Source of the DNA: Atrichornis clamosus
Taxonomy: Eukaryota; Chordata; Aves; Passeriformes; Menuridae
Assembly: GCA_013400975.1 (NCBI GenBank)
Contig: WBMZ01012781.1
Span: 248,001-312,000, forward strand
Length of the DNA stretch: 64,000 nucleotides
Direction of reading: 5' to 3'
Under the pieces are notes generated by a model. That model was given only the letters and a program-made list of their open reading frames with translations, made no database searches and was not told the DNA's origin. Shown here piece after piece: positions 25,701 through 40,700 of the stretch (within the stretch, counting starts at the first letter, position 1; every line of letters starts with the position of its first letter). Position numbers and translations under genes: made by a program.

Positions 25701-28700
25701 CTTTTTTTCTCCCTTAGTCTTAAGTGAAATTTTTTCCTGGGCTGCAAATGTAGTGTTGATCACTTTGTGCAGCTCTTGGCCCATAATGATGTAAAATATT
25801 TTGTAGTGTCATAATCTTAAAACACAACCAATCTGGATATCAGACTTATGCTAGAATTGTTAATGCCATTCATCTGGGAGTTTTGGGGTTTTTTTGTGGG
25901 GGGTGCCGTTGTTGGTTTTTAAAGTTAGTGCCGTGTTTTGGTCTATCTCTTTCAGTTCCCTATTGTGGGATAAGAATCAGCAAAAGGGAGCGTTATCTGA
26001 ATGCTTTCAGGAAATCCTGTATCTCCCATTTGCTTCTCTGCTATTTCAGAGGGATGAGTAGAGATGATAATCGACCAGCCTGATTCATTTGCCTTCATTT
26101 TAGAAAGTAAGCAGTTTTCTTTCACTTCTGCAGCTGCTCCCAGCAGTAGCCAGCTGATGCTTTTTCCTCATTCAGCGAGGTGTCAAATCTCTCGCTAAAC
26201 AAAATCCCGATCAAGGTCTGTAGGGTCTGGGTTGAGCAAATGGATCCAAAACCAGTCACGGCAGCAGTGTTTCTGAAAAATGTGAGAGTTTGGTTGTTTA
26301 GGTGGGAAGAGTTGGATTCTTCTGGAAGGATGTATATGGAAGAGGACCAGATTCTATTAATGCATCATGACACCTTGCATGTATTCAGCAGGTCCCCAAA
26401 CCGTTAATTCTATGAGCTTTTAAGAGGATCCATTTCTAATTTAACTAAGCTACCTTTACGTAAAGTTGGCAATTGAAGTGTGACGTTCCCGGGGTAGAGA
26501 GATGAGTAGGAATGTGTTCTATATTAAAAAAACTATCAACATCAAAACTATAAACACTGTTTATATTCCAGGTAGGTGTAACTGACTGAGCTATTTCTCA
26601 GCTGCTTCCTTTCTCTTCACCTCATACACCCAATATGATGTATCTTTCTCATTTCAGGAGTCCCTGCCTTTCTAAGCTTGTCTTACAGAAAGATGGGGCT
26701 CCGTGGAGACTCAATGCAGCTTTTTTGAGTACTTAAAGGGAGCTTATAAAAAAGACAGAGAAGGAATTTTTACATAGTGATAGGACAAGGGGAATGGTTT
26801 TAAACTAAAAAAGGGGAGATTTAGATCAGATGTTAGGAGGAGAATCTTTACTGTGAAGGTTGCGAGACAACTGGAACAGGTTGTCCAGAGAAGTTATGGA
26901 TGCCCCACCTCTGCAAGTGTTCAAGGCCAGGCTGGATGGGGCTCTGAGCAACCTGGTCTAGTGGAAGGTGTCCCTGCCCACGGCAAGGGGGTTGGAACTA
27001 GATGATCTTTAAGTTCCCTGCCAACCCAAGATATTCTATAACACTATGAATTTTCCTCGATTGTGATCAAATTTCTGCTTGTCTCCTGCAAACAGACCAC
27101 TCTTTCAATGATATACTGTGTTTATGCTTAACCAAACTCTGTGAGAACATGATCCCAAAGTTAGAGAAAGTTATTTCAGTAGGTACAACACTAGAATATT
27201 GAAAAGGATCTACTGTTCACTGGTCTTGACTACTACCAGATTAATTCTCCGTGGAAAAGTTACGTGTTTGGGTACTGCAGTTTGATATATTTTGGCAAGA
27301 CAAGGGAAATAGCTTGCTTGGTAATTGGGCAAAACAGCTTTTAGGCTTTTCTATCTAATTTCAAGAAGAAAGAAACAAAACCATAAACACAATATTTTTC
27401 TTTATCTCACAGGTGCTCCTGTTAGTTCGCAATTAGAATTATATAACAAAATGTGTTCCCTCATAAAAATTTTGGTTAGGACTACTGCACTTTTGACTTG
27501 TGTTGAGGTAGTATGACATCACTGGATGGTCTGTAGGGTGCTGAATGACAGGAGCTGCTCAGCCCCACATTTCTAGTGCTTGTAGCCTGTTGTGTGGTGA
27601 GTGTTGGGAAACTAAACTCAAAACAGGGAAGCAGAGCAGCTTTCCAGTTTGTTCCATTAAGTGCAACGCAAGGAAAATAATAGAGAAATAATGGAGTGGC
27701 ACCAATAGTGTGGTGGAATTAATAGATGTCTTTTTGAAGATGGTTTGCTGTAATGCCTTGTTACACAAGTAAAGAGCATATTACCTGATGTAATTTTTTT
27801 TCTGGGTTTATAGAGGTGAGTTTTAAGGATTCTGAAGATGGATAAATGAGGACAGATAGCACCCTTGCTGATTTTTGTTTCATTTTGTTTCATTTTTCTT
27901 TTTAAGTTTTTTTTTTTGAGCCAGTAAAGTTCTTTTTGGGAATACTTCCCTATGTATCTTACCGGGAGGACCTCCAGTACTTACTTGCTTGGTATAGATC
28001 TGTTTTCCCCAAGGTGTTTCATACAGGTCCTTTTCTGTCATTGCACTCTGTTAAAGTATTCTTTGTCTTTTTCAAGTATAAGGGGATGGTACTAGCACAT
28101 ACCATTTCCTGTCAGTTGTTTATAATTCTACATCTGCCAAATCCTGGCGATAAATAATTCATGAGATCTCTGATCAGAAATCTTGTCGCTCATATTACAT
28201 TGTCATTTGCAGTTGTTCCGTAAATAAAAACTATAAAGATACTATGAGATTTAGTCTCTTCTCTGTTATGTTGCTGCAGGGTCTTTCATTTAAGAGTTCC
28301 TGCTGGCAAAAAAAGAGAGATTCTCTTTTAATTAGAGTTGTATCTGATGAAGGGTGGTTTTTATTTTTCTTGTACCTTCCATTTATGTCATGTTCCTCAT
28401 AGTACTTATTTTCTTGACTTTTTAATTTATTTTTCGTTTAGTTTAATTTATTTTATTTTATTATTTTACTTTAAGGAGGCTGCAATTTGCCCCAAATACA
28501 TAACCTGAGTTACTGAATATAGGCAAGAGTGTTATAGAAAAGGTCTACATTTTCAGTGTCTTATTTTTTACTTCATAACCTGCAAACCTATGCTTTTAAC
28601 ATAGGCTGTTTCTTCCTGTGATGGCAAAAGGTTTTTTGCTAAATTGTGACTACGCTGTGGTTATGCACTGTTTCTATGTATGTGCATGAAAAGCTACGTA

Positions 28701-31700
28701 TAAAATTCTGGCAAGCTAATACATTCAATGAAAGATGGTGACATAAAAATGGTGTTTTGTTTAGTTGGTATTATTTCTATCAAAATTAAAAAGAATTTTA
28801 TCTCTTTGATGATACATAACAAAGTGTGAAGATGGATCTTTGGTTATATTTCAACATCAATTGGGTTTTGTCTTTTTTTCTTATAGCCTTCTTCTTCTTG
28901 AATCTCTCTTAACAATTCAGTTCTTTGGAAGAAATAAGATCTACATTTGGATTTTCTGTTTAAGCAGGACAGCTGGGAAATTGTAGAAGGACTCCGGGGA
29001 GCAATGAATTGTACCCAGGAGCCACAGAAGCAGGAGGGCTGCTTGCTGAAAAAGAGGAAATGGCCTTTGAAAGGCTGGCACAAGGTAGGAAAGATCTGAA
29101 AGCTTGATGCCATGTAAGTTGGGGTTACTTGGTGTGGTTTTGTGACAAAAAGGCTTACTTAAAAGCAGAGAAAATGTTCTCCAAAGGGGGGAGGATGTGT
29201 CTGTGCTATTTTTCTGGGGGTTTTGTGTGTTTTGGTTGTTTTTAATTCTCTGCATTTCTGGTTACAGAGATACTTCTTTTTGGACAGAGGGATTTTGAAG
29301 TATTCTAAATGCCGAGCTGATGTAAGTGATCTGAAACCCTTTAAGGCCATTATAAAGTAACAGCACCTTTTTTTCCAAAATAACAGCAATTCCCTACTGT
29401 TGGCAATGAGAAATAGAGTTTCAGCAGTTCTAAACAGTAGGTTGAGAGGGGTCAACATGCTGGTTTCAGCAGGTAATATTTATCCTTTTGCTTTAATCTG
29501 AAGTGATTGTATTTTTACTTTTTACTTTTTTGCAGATAGAGAGAGGAAAACTTCATGGCTGTATTGATGTCGGACTTTCTGTCATGTCTGTAAAGAAATC
29601 AACAAAATGTATAGATTTGGATACAGAAGAGCAGATATACCACCTGAAGGTAGGTCTTCAAGAGTGTTATAACCTTGCTCCCAAGCTAATGACATTAGCT
29701 GTGTATGGTGGAGCACCTTTTTTTTGATAGCAAGAGGTCTGTTAGTTACATTAATGACTTACTTTTCAGTCTCAACAGATTAGTTTACACTTTATTACTT
29801 GACAGGTCTTATTGTACTGTTTCAGTGCCCAGAATCAGTAACCCTTTTCTGAACAGAAGCTTTGAAGATGCTTTATGTTTAGCAACATTTTTTTGGCTTC
29901 TTGCACAGGTGCTTTTATTTTCAGTAGTTGTATCTTTGTCTTATCTATAAGAAGTATTTTCAGTGATCAAGTATGGGGATTTAGACTTGTGGAATAAATT
30001 GTTTTTAAATATGTCACCAAAATCAAATTTATATTTGTGATTAATTAAACCTTGACCTAACTTTAGCAATGGCAATTAAGAAATGACAAATTGAATGTGT
30101 GGGTTTTTATTAAAATTGTAGGGTTTTTTTATCTGTAAGTTGCTCTTGTATTGTGTTCTGCATTGTAAGTCATAATTACTAACTGTAGTTTCTCTTTTTC
30201 CTGACTTTATCTTGTGATTAATTTTAATTAAGCTTAATTTTAAGCTCATACAGTGTGCATTTTGGTAGGAGCATCCTTAGAAAAACTTTCCTCATATTTT
30301 GCCAATAAAGGTCAGCCAGGCTAGTTGTCTACTAACTACTGTCTAGTGCAAAATACCATGGTTTCTTTGTTGGTTATTTAGCGTGTGAATGTTATAAAAC
30401 CTGAAATTTCATGTAGGTGAAGTCTCAAGAGCTGTTTGATGAATGGGTATCAAAACTTCGCCATCACAGAATGTACCGTCAGAATGAAATCTCCATGTTT
30501 CCTCATGACGCCAATAATATTTTCTTCCCTGTGTCTACTACTACGGACTCTGTCCCTGGTTTCTGTGATTCTACTTCAGGTAGAAAGGTAATCGTTTTTA
30601 TTTATAAATAATGAGCTTTCATAAGGAATTAAATTAGTCTGATTTGTGTTTATTAAATAAAAAGCATAATGGACACTTGTGGTGGCACTTAAGTTGTGTT
30701 CAAAAATGTCAAGAGGAAAATTATAGTATTTATTGATTTACACCCAAGCAGTTTTCTTTATGATGTTAAATTTTATAGTAGTGTTTCATTACTTAATCCA
30801 GTAAATTGTATTTTCACAGTGAATTTCGAAACTGTATATTGAGTTAGAATCCTCATAATTTTTTGGACATCTATCATATTTGTGTGATATGTGCTGGTGA
30901 ATATTAGGCACAGAAGAGCACTCAGCTAGGTATTTTTTTCCCTTTAGCGTATATCCTTTAGCTAGTAAACCCTCTCCCTTTTTACATTAATGAAGCTGAC
31001 TACTTAGCTGAGGAGTATATGGGAGTTATACAAGAAGCCATCAGCTGGGACCACTATTTATATTTTTAACTTACTCAGGCAATCACAGAACTGTGCTGTG
31101 GGTGGGTATGGGGTCTGGATGGGCCCAGTTGGCAGTGGACTTCTCTTTCAGTAAAGTCTGTGACTTAGTTTCACAGATGACCTGACAAATGCTCAGTCCA
31201 ACACCATAAATGACCACTTTGCAGTTTCATGGAAAAGAGTGTGTTTTCTGTGCCTGAACACAACCTCTGTGCCTTCAGCTGTCTGTACATTGACTGGCTG
31301 ACTTTCACCCAAAGGAGCTCTTCTGCTCCAATGTGGCATCACTGATTTCTTTCATGAATAAAAAAAAAGTGTTCTGTGTTACTACAATTGAAATGGCTCT
31401 CTGTTTCTGTCAGCTCCAGAAAGACTCCTAAGCAGCAATTCCCTCCTTGTTCTCCTTCTATCTAAGGCTTTCTTTTCCCTGGCATAATTACTGTATGATC
31501 TGAGTAGGCTTGTTCCCCACTACCTGCAGTCCATCACTTTATCCTCTGAGTATGAGTTCTAGCAAACACAGACATATGCCTGAACTGCTTTTTGCTCGTG
31601 GTCGAGAGGGAGGGATGTGTGTGAGCAGGCAGCTGAAAGAACAGTAACTCACCCTGCAGAAACAAGGCCGTTCTGCAGAGTTGTCTGCACGCATTTCGCG

Positions 31701-34700
31701 TGCCAGCAGCTCTGCGGCTCTGACAGCCTGCTCTCCTGAGGCAGTGTCTGCAAGGGGATGGCAAATCTCCTGTGGCCATTTAGTTATTTTCTCCTAAAAA
31801 GACAGCAGGGATAGAAGTGGGGAGGAATATCAAGGGCAAAAGTGGAACATTGCAAAGTCCATGATATATTTATGCCGGTGCTCTCAAAAAAAAAATCCCC
31901 AAAAAAACTATGTGACCAGCATATCTAAAATCTATGCTTACTATCAGGAAACTAATAATTTCTTCTTTGGCATGAAAGACTTCAATTCAGACTATTAATC
32001 CAGATTTGCACTGCAAAGAAGCCCTACTTATTTTCATGTGAAAAATAGAAGGGGATAGTTCTTAAGCTGCAGTTAATCACCTTAGCTGTGCTGAAGCTAA
32101 ATGGAAGTCTGCCAATTTACACCAGCCTTAGCTTGATGTTAGTGGATATCACTTCAGCACTTAGGTTATTTTGAGAAAAATATATCAAGTGAACTTTGAG
32201 TTGCATTTTATTTGCTTTTAGAAACAGCTGATTGGTTTTCACACACTTTTTTTAATTGTTGTTCAGAGACAGGTGTACGTATCTACACGTTTATGTGGAA
32301 TCCTTGGACTCTAAAGCTTAGCCATGCTGATTCAAGGCAAAACTATGAGAACTGGAGCTACACAAGCTCTCTCTTCCTGCTTCTTGGCAATCCCTACTTC
32401 CTTCTTTTCTTGTGCTCATGTTACTTATGTGTATGAGTTCTGGAAAAGTTGGTGACAGAAAAATCTGGAAAAGACACAGATTTCTGAAGAGATAAATGTA
32501 GAATTTATTCACAATTGCTCATCATTAAATTCAGTTTACTTGTGCTTTTAGAGGTGATGAGATTATTATTTGGATATACATGTGTGTGTGTGTATATATA
32601 TGTCTAAGTATATGACTAAAGCTCATAGAGCTTTATGAAGGAATAAAGCAGCTAAACTGTGCTGATTAATTTAAAAACAAGCATGATCATTGATGCTTAC
32701 TGCTGTTGCATACTGACACAATACTGAATGACATCACATAGATAATGCGTTTTATTTTATTCTGAAAATCAGGTAGGAGGTTACATTGTAAATTTAAAAA
32801 GGCCAACTACTGGAATTTTGATATAAGATGAGCAGGATGTTACAAAGTTTGTAAATTGCACGCTTCAGAGAAGAGCCAAACTATTTAGTCAGAATAAGTA
32901 GTGGCTGTGTAATGGCACTAAGATGAAGCAGTTTAAAACTGATTTTTAACAAGATGTAGACAAAGCATAGGATTTGTGCATCATCCTGATGTAGGCATTA
33001 TTGAAAATGAAGGGTTTAGTAAGGTGTACAAACAATCAGGTATTTGAATGGCTATCATCTGTAGTTTTGTTAGAGAAGAAAACAGCATTATAGGCCACAA
33101 TTAACTGGTTATAGTACTGGGTAGAAATTTCTTTCCATTGGAAACTATTTAATTTTACTGCTCAATTAGCTCTTACACAGAATTTCCAGCATCTCCTGAA
33201 GCATCTGATAGTGGGCACTGCTGAAATAGAGCGAAGTTTGAAAATGTTTACTGAGATGTTGTAAGAGGGTAATATTTACCCAGATAAGGTGTATGGATCA
33301 TACCTGTATTAAGGCTAGTCAAGCCAAACCCATGCTGAAGTCATACAACCTTGAGTAAAATTTAAAATAACATCTAGTACATCTTGCTTTTACACTGAGA
33401 AATAGCTTTAACAAACATGTGTGTTACATTTAAGTTACTTTTAGGGCTTCTTTGGGGAGCATAGAGAGGGAACAGAATGCCCAAATTTGGTCCTGTTCAG
33501 ATGTGGTACTTTAATTGTATTAAGTTGACTTAATTTATGAAGAACTTTGCCCTTCCTCATAGTTTAGTTTTCAGCAAATTTTTATGGTTCCTTGAGTATT
33601 TCTACTGCTTGTGGAAAGCAGTTATATTAGACCTCCTGGCATTATGCTCAATGGCTGTATGCCTAGTCTAGATAATACACTTTTTTCCCTCCATGTAATT
33701 TATGCCTTTAGTCCTTGTCCATGATCATGGACCTCAACTGTTAATTGTCAGAATTTGTGTACACAACATTAAAATGCTGTTTGTTAATCATTTGCTTGTT
33801 CTTCTTTGGAACAGGCAGGCAGCTTGACCAAACAGAATTCAATGTCAACTGGAGGTAACTTGTCATTTTCTTTTTCGAGTAATGAGTCCAGGATTTCATC
33901 TTGGCTACAGTCTTCTGAAGACATGGAAAAATGCTCAAGAGGTAATGATATTTGAAGAAAGATGAAAGTAGCCTAATATTTCCCCTAGTTTTTCTTAACA
34001 TTGAGAGTATTATACCCTAACTGCTTAGAATTTTCTCTGAAACTGGAGGAAGGAAAGAGGTGGTTGTTGATTAAGTAGCTACTCACTTGTTTGCAAAAGG
34101 ACTAGTAATTTGGATGTGGGGGTATCAATTGTGGGCACCTCTTCAAGGAACCAATCTATTTCAGTACATTTTCTTTTATGTACGAACATGACCTTCAGAT
34201 TTGAACTTTCTTAGGCAGGGAAAAGGGGAAGCATCTAAAATCTAGTAATTTAAAATGCACTAAATCTTTGTGCTTCAAAATTACCTTCTGCTTTTTTGCT
34301 TTCCTGAGAGCATGAAGATCTTTCTCATGTTGATAGTGTCTGTGTGATATTTATTTGTTAAATTTCTACCTACCAGTGAGCTTCATCTCTAATACAGAGG
34401 AGCCTCACCTCTAGCTCTGAATGTACAATTCAGTGTTGATGCCTGTGGCATTGTTACCCTCACCATGAGCAGCTCTGACAAATCCCAAACTGCAGAAATT
34501 ATCACATTATTCTCATTTTTCTGCAACCAACTAGAATAAAAAATATGGTCATTATACACTCCATATAGATGCATTTCAATATTTCGAATTTGAACTTGAA
34601 TATAGGATACAATCTTTTTATCCAGCAGTCTAATGCTTTTAGTCAATGAATAACTTGAACTAGCTACACTCAAAATAGGACTAACCTACTAAGAAAAAAA

Positions 34701-37700
34701 CTGTCATTGTGTCTGTTGCTTTAGAGAAACTGAATATATTCTCTTGTTCTAAACAGACCTCTCCAACTGTCACACGTATTTACTGGAAATGAACCAGCTG
34801 TTACAGAGCATGGATGTTCTTCACAGGACATATTCAGCACCTGCTATAAATGCTATGCAGGTTTGTTGTTTAAAAACAAAACCAAAAAGTATTTTCCCTT
34901 ACAATTCCAAAAAATAACCCCAAGTCCTAAAGGATCAAGGAATTTCTTCTTAGCTCTACTAGAATTTTGACAGTCCGTATTGTTTTTTTCCTGTGTGTTG
35001 TTGAAAGGCTGGACCTTTTGAAAGCCCAAAGAAGGAAAAGAGAACACATAGGAGGTGGCGATCCAGAGTGGTTGGGAAAGAAGCTAAAGGAATGTTACAG
35101 GTAACTTCAATCCTTTCAGAGCCCATCCTCCTCCAAACCATGGTTATTGATCACTTCTTGGCATGATCAGTTTAGGAAATATGAATCCTTTCTAAGTAGT
35201 GTCCTGAGTTAGCTCATTTTAAGCGGTAATATATCAGAGAAAACACAAATATGTTGTCATTAATAACTGCAGTAGAATCTGTCCTGTTCCTTCAGGAGAC
35301 TGGTCACGATTTTTATCCATGTTTTCAGTCTGTCCCTAATTTGGGGGGTGGTGGTGGTGGGGTTTTTTATCAGTACAGATTTTTGCAAATTCTCTGGATA
35401 GTTTTGTGCACATATGCATCCAGAGGCCATGTGATTAGATACTTATAAGTGGGGGGAAATAATATAGTATATGTTACAGTCCTCAATGGGCTTCTTTTTT
35501 TGAATTTTAACAATCTCCCATTACAATATCTTGGACAAAGTTATATCTCTGGTTTCATTTGCTAGGTGTCATGTCATCCATTTCAAGCTTATAGATAACT
35601 GACAGTAATGTTTTTCATTTTTGGTGTCTCTAACATGTAACCCAGGTGGGTGCAATAAAACTAAATTTTCTTACAGTTTATAAAAACATCACAAGTTGCT
35701 ATCCTCCTTACAGGTGCCTTCAGTATTTTCTGCCCCTATGAGACTGCATGCTTCCAATCCAAACTTATCTACAATAGATTTTGTGGAGGAGAAAAATTAC
35801 TCTGACGGCTCTGAAACATCGTCAGAATTTACTAAAATGCAAGAGGACTTATTTCATGTTGCACATAAAGGTAAATGAGATTGTCTTTTATGTGTGGTTT
35901 TATATCATCACCTTTTAGATAATGATATGACTTCTGAGGATGCTTCCTGTTTAATGTTTAGTAAAAGCAGAAAACACTCTTCCTTTAATTTCCTTGAGGA
36001 ATTGCAAGTGTCGAGATCTCAAGTCATTTGAAAAAAGTGGCTTAATCACCACCTTTTAGGTTTTTTTATTTAATAGAGGACAGTCCTTTGTTTTACGTGC
36101 TGAAAACCTAGATTGTATTCTCTTTTGCCAAAAGGTAAAATACCTAAAACTGATTGCTAGAAACACAGCAGTAGACTGTACTCTTTTGTGTTTGCACACA
36201 TATGTGTGCATATGAGCACATTTATGTTTTTATATTCTGTGTGCTTCACTGTATTTCAGAGTCAACATTTGTTGGTGATGCAAGGGTTGCTATGGTAGTA
36301 ACCTATTTTTAGGGAATACAGAAGAGTAAAATCATGCAAAGCAGCCAGAGGGGAGCTTGACTAGAAATATTTCTTCTCTCAGAATCATTTTTCATTAGCA
36401 GTCCTTTGTTCTATCACCCTCACACCAGAAACATTTTTATTGTTTAAATGATCTTGGTGAGGATGACACTGGAGCATTTATAGCTGAAAGGCTTTTGGGA
36501 GTATTGGCTTTGTCCCCTTTGGCACATGATAATGGTTGATGTTATCAATAAGCATTCTTTGCTTGTTCTTCCCCTTTGGTGCTGATGTATCTTGATTCTG
36601 TTATGTAAGGAATGTATCTAAGTAGTAAACTTCATAAAGTCAATTATAGTCAAAACTGACGTCTATTTTTCAAAAAAAGAAAAGAAGTGAGGGTGGGATG
36701 CAGTTGGAAAAGTGGCTGTTGAGCATAGCAAAGTAATCACCTACTCAAGATCATCTTGCCAAAAATGTCCGTGTCAGAAATTTTGGTTAGATTGATCCAC
36801 GGGTTTGAAGGAACAATTAACTTGGTACTCTTTACTTCAGTATCATTTTACTAAAAGGACGAAGAATTTTTTTCCAAAGTTACTTCACAGAACACCCATT
36901 TCAAAAAGAGTAGTGGAGAAAAATTGATGGCACCTTTTTGATACAAATTAAATAAAATTTAACATTAGTAGTTTAATATGTAATTATTATTGAAAATTAA
37001 AGTTAGTATACAACATATTAAATGTCATTGAAGGTCACTGAAGATTCTGGTCATGTTATCTACATATGAAAGCCTAACAGAATAGATAATAGTGGACATA
37101 TCTCCCTCCCCACCCCATGATACTGTTAAAGATTTCTTTGGATAGTATGAAAATTAGCTTTGGTAATGGTTTACCGTGTTGGAATATAACTTAAGGATAA
37201 TTAGTTAGAAGACTAAATTAGGTTACATAATTACTCAATGAAGTGATGATGATTCAGGTTAACTCAGAGAGGATGATTAGGAGAGAGAAGTATTGGGAAT
37301 TTCTTGATCTTTGCCCTTTTCATGCATCCATGCTCAAATTTTCTATCTTCATTTCCCTGTAAAAGGATTAATTTTTGCATTGGCAGTTCTCATAACTGTG
37401 TTACATGGCTTGACTAGGCCCTCAGAAATTCTCTAATCCTCCAGTTACATGAATGTTGAAAACCTACATAAACAAATATTGCTCAAATAAACTTTTATTC
37501 CTTGTGGTTAAAGAGAAGATTAAATGTCTTAACAGTAAAAAAAACTTTCAAAGTGCATGTGCCCTTTAAAAATCCTCTTTAGTGATTTTAAAATTGCATG
37601 ATCTGTTGTCTGATTTAAATGTATCAGGCTGATGACAGTGCCTCAGGAAGAAGTAGAAGTAGCAGCATAACATGCATATCCTTCAGGATCTGACCCTTTG

Positions 37701-40700
37701 AGTCCCTAAATCATCTAACAAGCTGAAAATTCTTTATCGCAGAAAGAGATAACAAAACACAACACCACAGTTGACTTGCTCGTGGGGACACTACTAACCC
37801 TATAGCTGTGGCACAGTGTGTGTTATAGCTGCTTTTTTTTTTGATGACTTTTATTTTCTATTTGATTTTTTTTCTTTCGTCTCTTCTTCTCCCTCACTGG
37901 AATTTATAGAGGAATATGGAATAGAGTCATGACCATCTGAAGATTCAAGCTAATTGGGAAACAAAAGCAAGTGAAGAGCAGATGTGGTTAGTTAGCTTTG
38001 TTGCCATCTGTCACAAATAATCAGAGTAATTTTGACTGTGGCTAATATAGTCAACACAATAGCATTCACCATAAACATCTCTCCTACTAAAAATCTACCC
38101 TATAACCTTGATTAATATTACTTGTTTTTAGTAACCCACCCTGGATCTCTCAACCTAAATTCTTGTTTCTGTCACCATAAATGATGCTTTATTTAAGTTT
38201 TATGTAGTTGGTGTGTGTACAGTTCATAGCAGCTGTTTTTAACTGTCACTTTTTATGAAATGATTCTAGTTTACTTCACCTTGAGGTCAGCTTTCAGCAC
38301 CATATCTACAGAGAGAGAAAAGCTGAAGCAGATGCTGGAGCACGATGCATCCTCATCTCCATCTGCACAAATAGTGGGCTTGAAGAATGCCTTAACATCT
38401 GTAAGTGACATGCTGACACTCACCAAGCTTCATTGGGATCAGATGCTACTTTTAAATTTTATAGTAGTTAATTTCTGTTTCTTTAGTGTCAGTTCTGTGC
38501 CAGAATTTGCAGAATTTAATCATAGTAAGTTATTATAGATGGTGTTTTTCATAGACTTTTCTTAATGTTAAAGGTATTGTCAAATCACTGAAGTTTGATA
38601 GATGGATTGATTTGACTTTTCTTAATGTTAAAGGTATTGTCAAATCACTGAAGTTTGATAGATGGATTGATTTAGGTGTGTAGTGTGATCTGCATCATTT
38701 GATGTTAATAATCAGAGGGCTACTCTGTGACTATGAGTCTGCTTTCTTTCTACACATGCTACTCAGTTCTGGTAGGTTGCAGGTTTCCTTTTCCTTTTCT
38801 TTACCTAAACAGCACTCGAGTATTCACTGTATGACTTGGCCTAAAATAAAGGTGAGAGTGGCTGAATGCACTCAGCTGTCTCTTCTGATGCACTAAAGTT
38901 TCACCATGCTGCACCAGGACACTGCAAAGCAAATTCAAGTACAACTTGTTATATTGACTTCCAGTCTTAGTTATCTCTCAGTCCTCTAAAAGCAGCAAAG
39001 AAGCTGTTAGGGCAGAGTTCTAAATGACAAAAGATTATGCTCTTTAAAAAGGTGGAGGGTTTTGGTTGGTGTGCTTCATGTAATTGGCTGAGACCAGAAC
39101 CTTCAGGTTGGTCATGCTTGAACATGTCAACCAAACAGTGATCTGATTTCAGAGCAATGAGGGCCATCACTACCATGGCCTTAAAAGTTCAGTGTTTATT
39201 GCAAAGATCACATCAGAGGCAAGGGAGACTCTCTGGCACTGGTCAGTGTGATTGAGATAATCTTAGAATTATTTCTGTATGAAAACTTCGCTTTGCTTTA
39301 CAAAAGCTGCTTATGGTTATAGTTTTTAAGTGTGTTTAACTTGTCCCTTTGCCCAGACCTTTAGAGGCTATGGTGTCTTCACAGTATTTAGAGAAATTTG
39401 AAGCCAATTGCATAATGACTCTACTCTCTCACTTGCACTTCTTTGTTTTTGGCCTTCAGATGTTGCACTTCTGATATTTGAATAGGTGACTTTTATTTTT
39501 TCAGTGTTATTTGTCTACCATTTTATATCAAAAAATCAGTTTTAAGATTGCTGAACTCAGTAAGCACTCATCTTAGCATGAATTATTTTGTTTTCTGGGC
39601 AATGAAATTTGATTGTCCCTCTTCATCCTGTACATGTCTTTCAAAATTCTTCTAGGTCTTATCTGATACTTAATTAGTCTTTTGTAGCCCATCCAGAAGT
39701 CATCTGTGAACCTTGGCTGTTTCAGCAAGATTAGCACCTGTGAGGGCTCTGCTTAGTCTGCAGATCTGTAATGCCATGATGCCAGTGGAAAATTTCTCAC
39801 CCTGTACAGCAGAGATCCTGTAGGAGAAAGGAATAAGCTTCCTTTGAAGGCATATGGAACCATGGATATGATAAACTTGACATAATTTTAAGACTTCCTT
39901 GGAAGAGCGTTCTGTGTAGATGACTTTGACTTAGTGTTTGTTGTTGTTCATTTTAGTTTGTTTCTGCACAGCAGGAACAAAAAGTCAGATTCACAGGTTG
40001 AAAGCTCTCAAACATAAGTCTGTTTTGCTCTTATCAGCCTGGCAGTGGAAGAAAAATGAACAGGTTTAAGGTGGATAAAATGCCACAAAATTAGCATCTC
40101 TGCCTCTGCTTCTCCCTTATTAAGATAGTATCCTTGACCTACACACATTCTAAGAAAAGTAAATACAGAATAGGAAAAGGTACAATATTTCTGGGTTTGG
40201 GGGAGGAAGAAGACAGCAGGAAGAAGAAAACATTTTGTAGCACTTGATCACTTACTTGATCTTGTGGGTTTAACACAATGCTGAACACTTGACACAGATG
40301 GGATATATACCTTTATGGCAAATTCAGTCCACAAATAGGTAAAGCCAGAAATTATTTTTCTCCCCTCTATCTTCACTTTGAGCTTACTGTCTTCCCTGCT
40401 CCCAAGACAAAGTTCAACAAAAATAACTGCCCGAATCAGAAGCATTTGTGGCATAAAACGGATGTGTAAACAGTAGGGTTTTCCACATCCTGGTATTGAT
40501 TCAGATCACTAAAACGGGATGTAAATCTTCAGTATTGTTCCAAAATTAGTAACACAATCTTTTATTTCAGAGATTTTTTCATTGCAGGCAGGGTTGTGCT
40601 CTCTTCCTACAAGTCTACTCTAATTTACATCTGTCTATCAGATGTGCCCAGCCATAAGTAAATAACATGTAACAAACATGAGTTGGCAGTAGAGGCTTTT

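Larger units (their letters stand above)
22778..28967 (+). other. OSBPL3: OSBPL3 intron after coding exon 1
   Basis: 6.2 kb intron, donor GTATAT, acceptor TTTAAGCAG. Contains a CR1 insertion (26683-27050), a TTTTA-type low-complexity stretch (28425-28475) and otherwise unique AT-rich sequence. No additional in-frame exon recognised. Confidence 0.85.
29085..30416 (+). other. OSBPL3: OSBPL3 introns between coding exons 2 and 5
   Basis: Three introns (29085-29267, 29322-29535, 29650-30416) flanking exons 3 and 4. Short, AT-rich, nothing further recognised. Confidence 0.9.

Noticed and set aside
36930..37020. Very AT-rich intron stretch considered as a conserved enhancer or matrix-attachment site
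   Set aside because: Composition alone is not evidence, and conservation cannot be assessed here.
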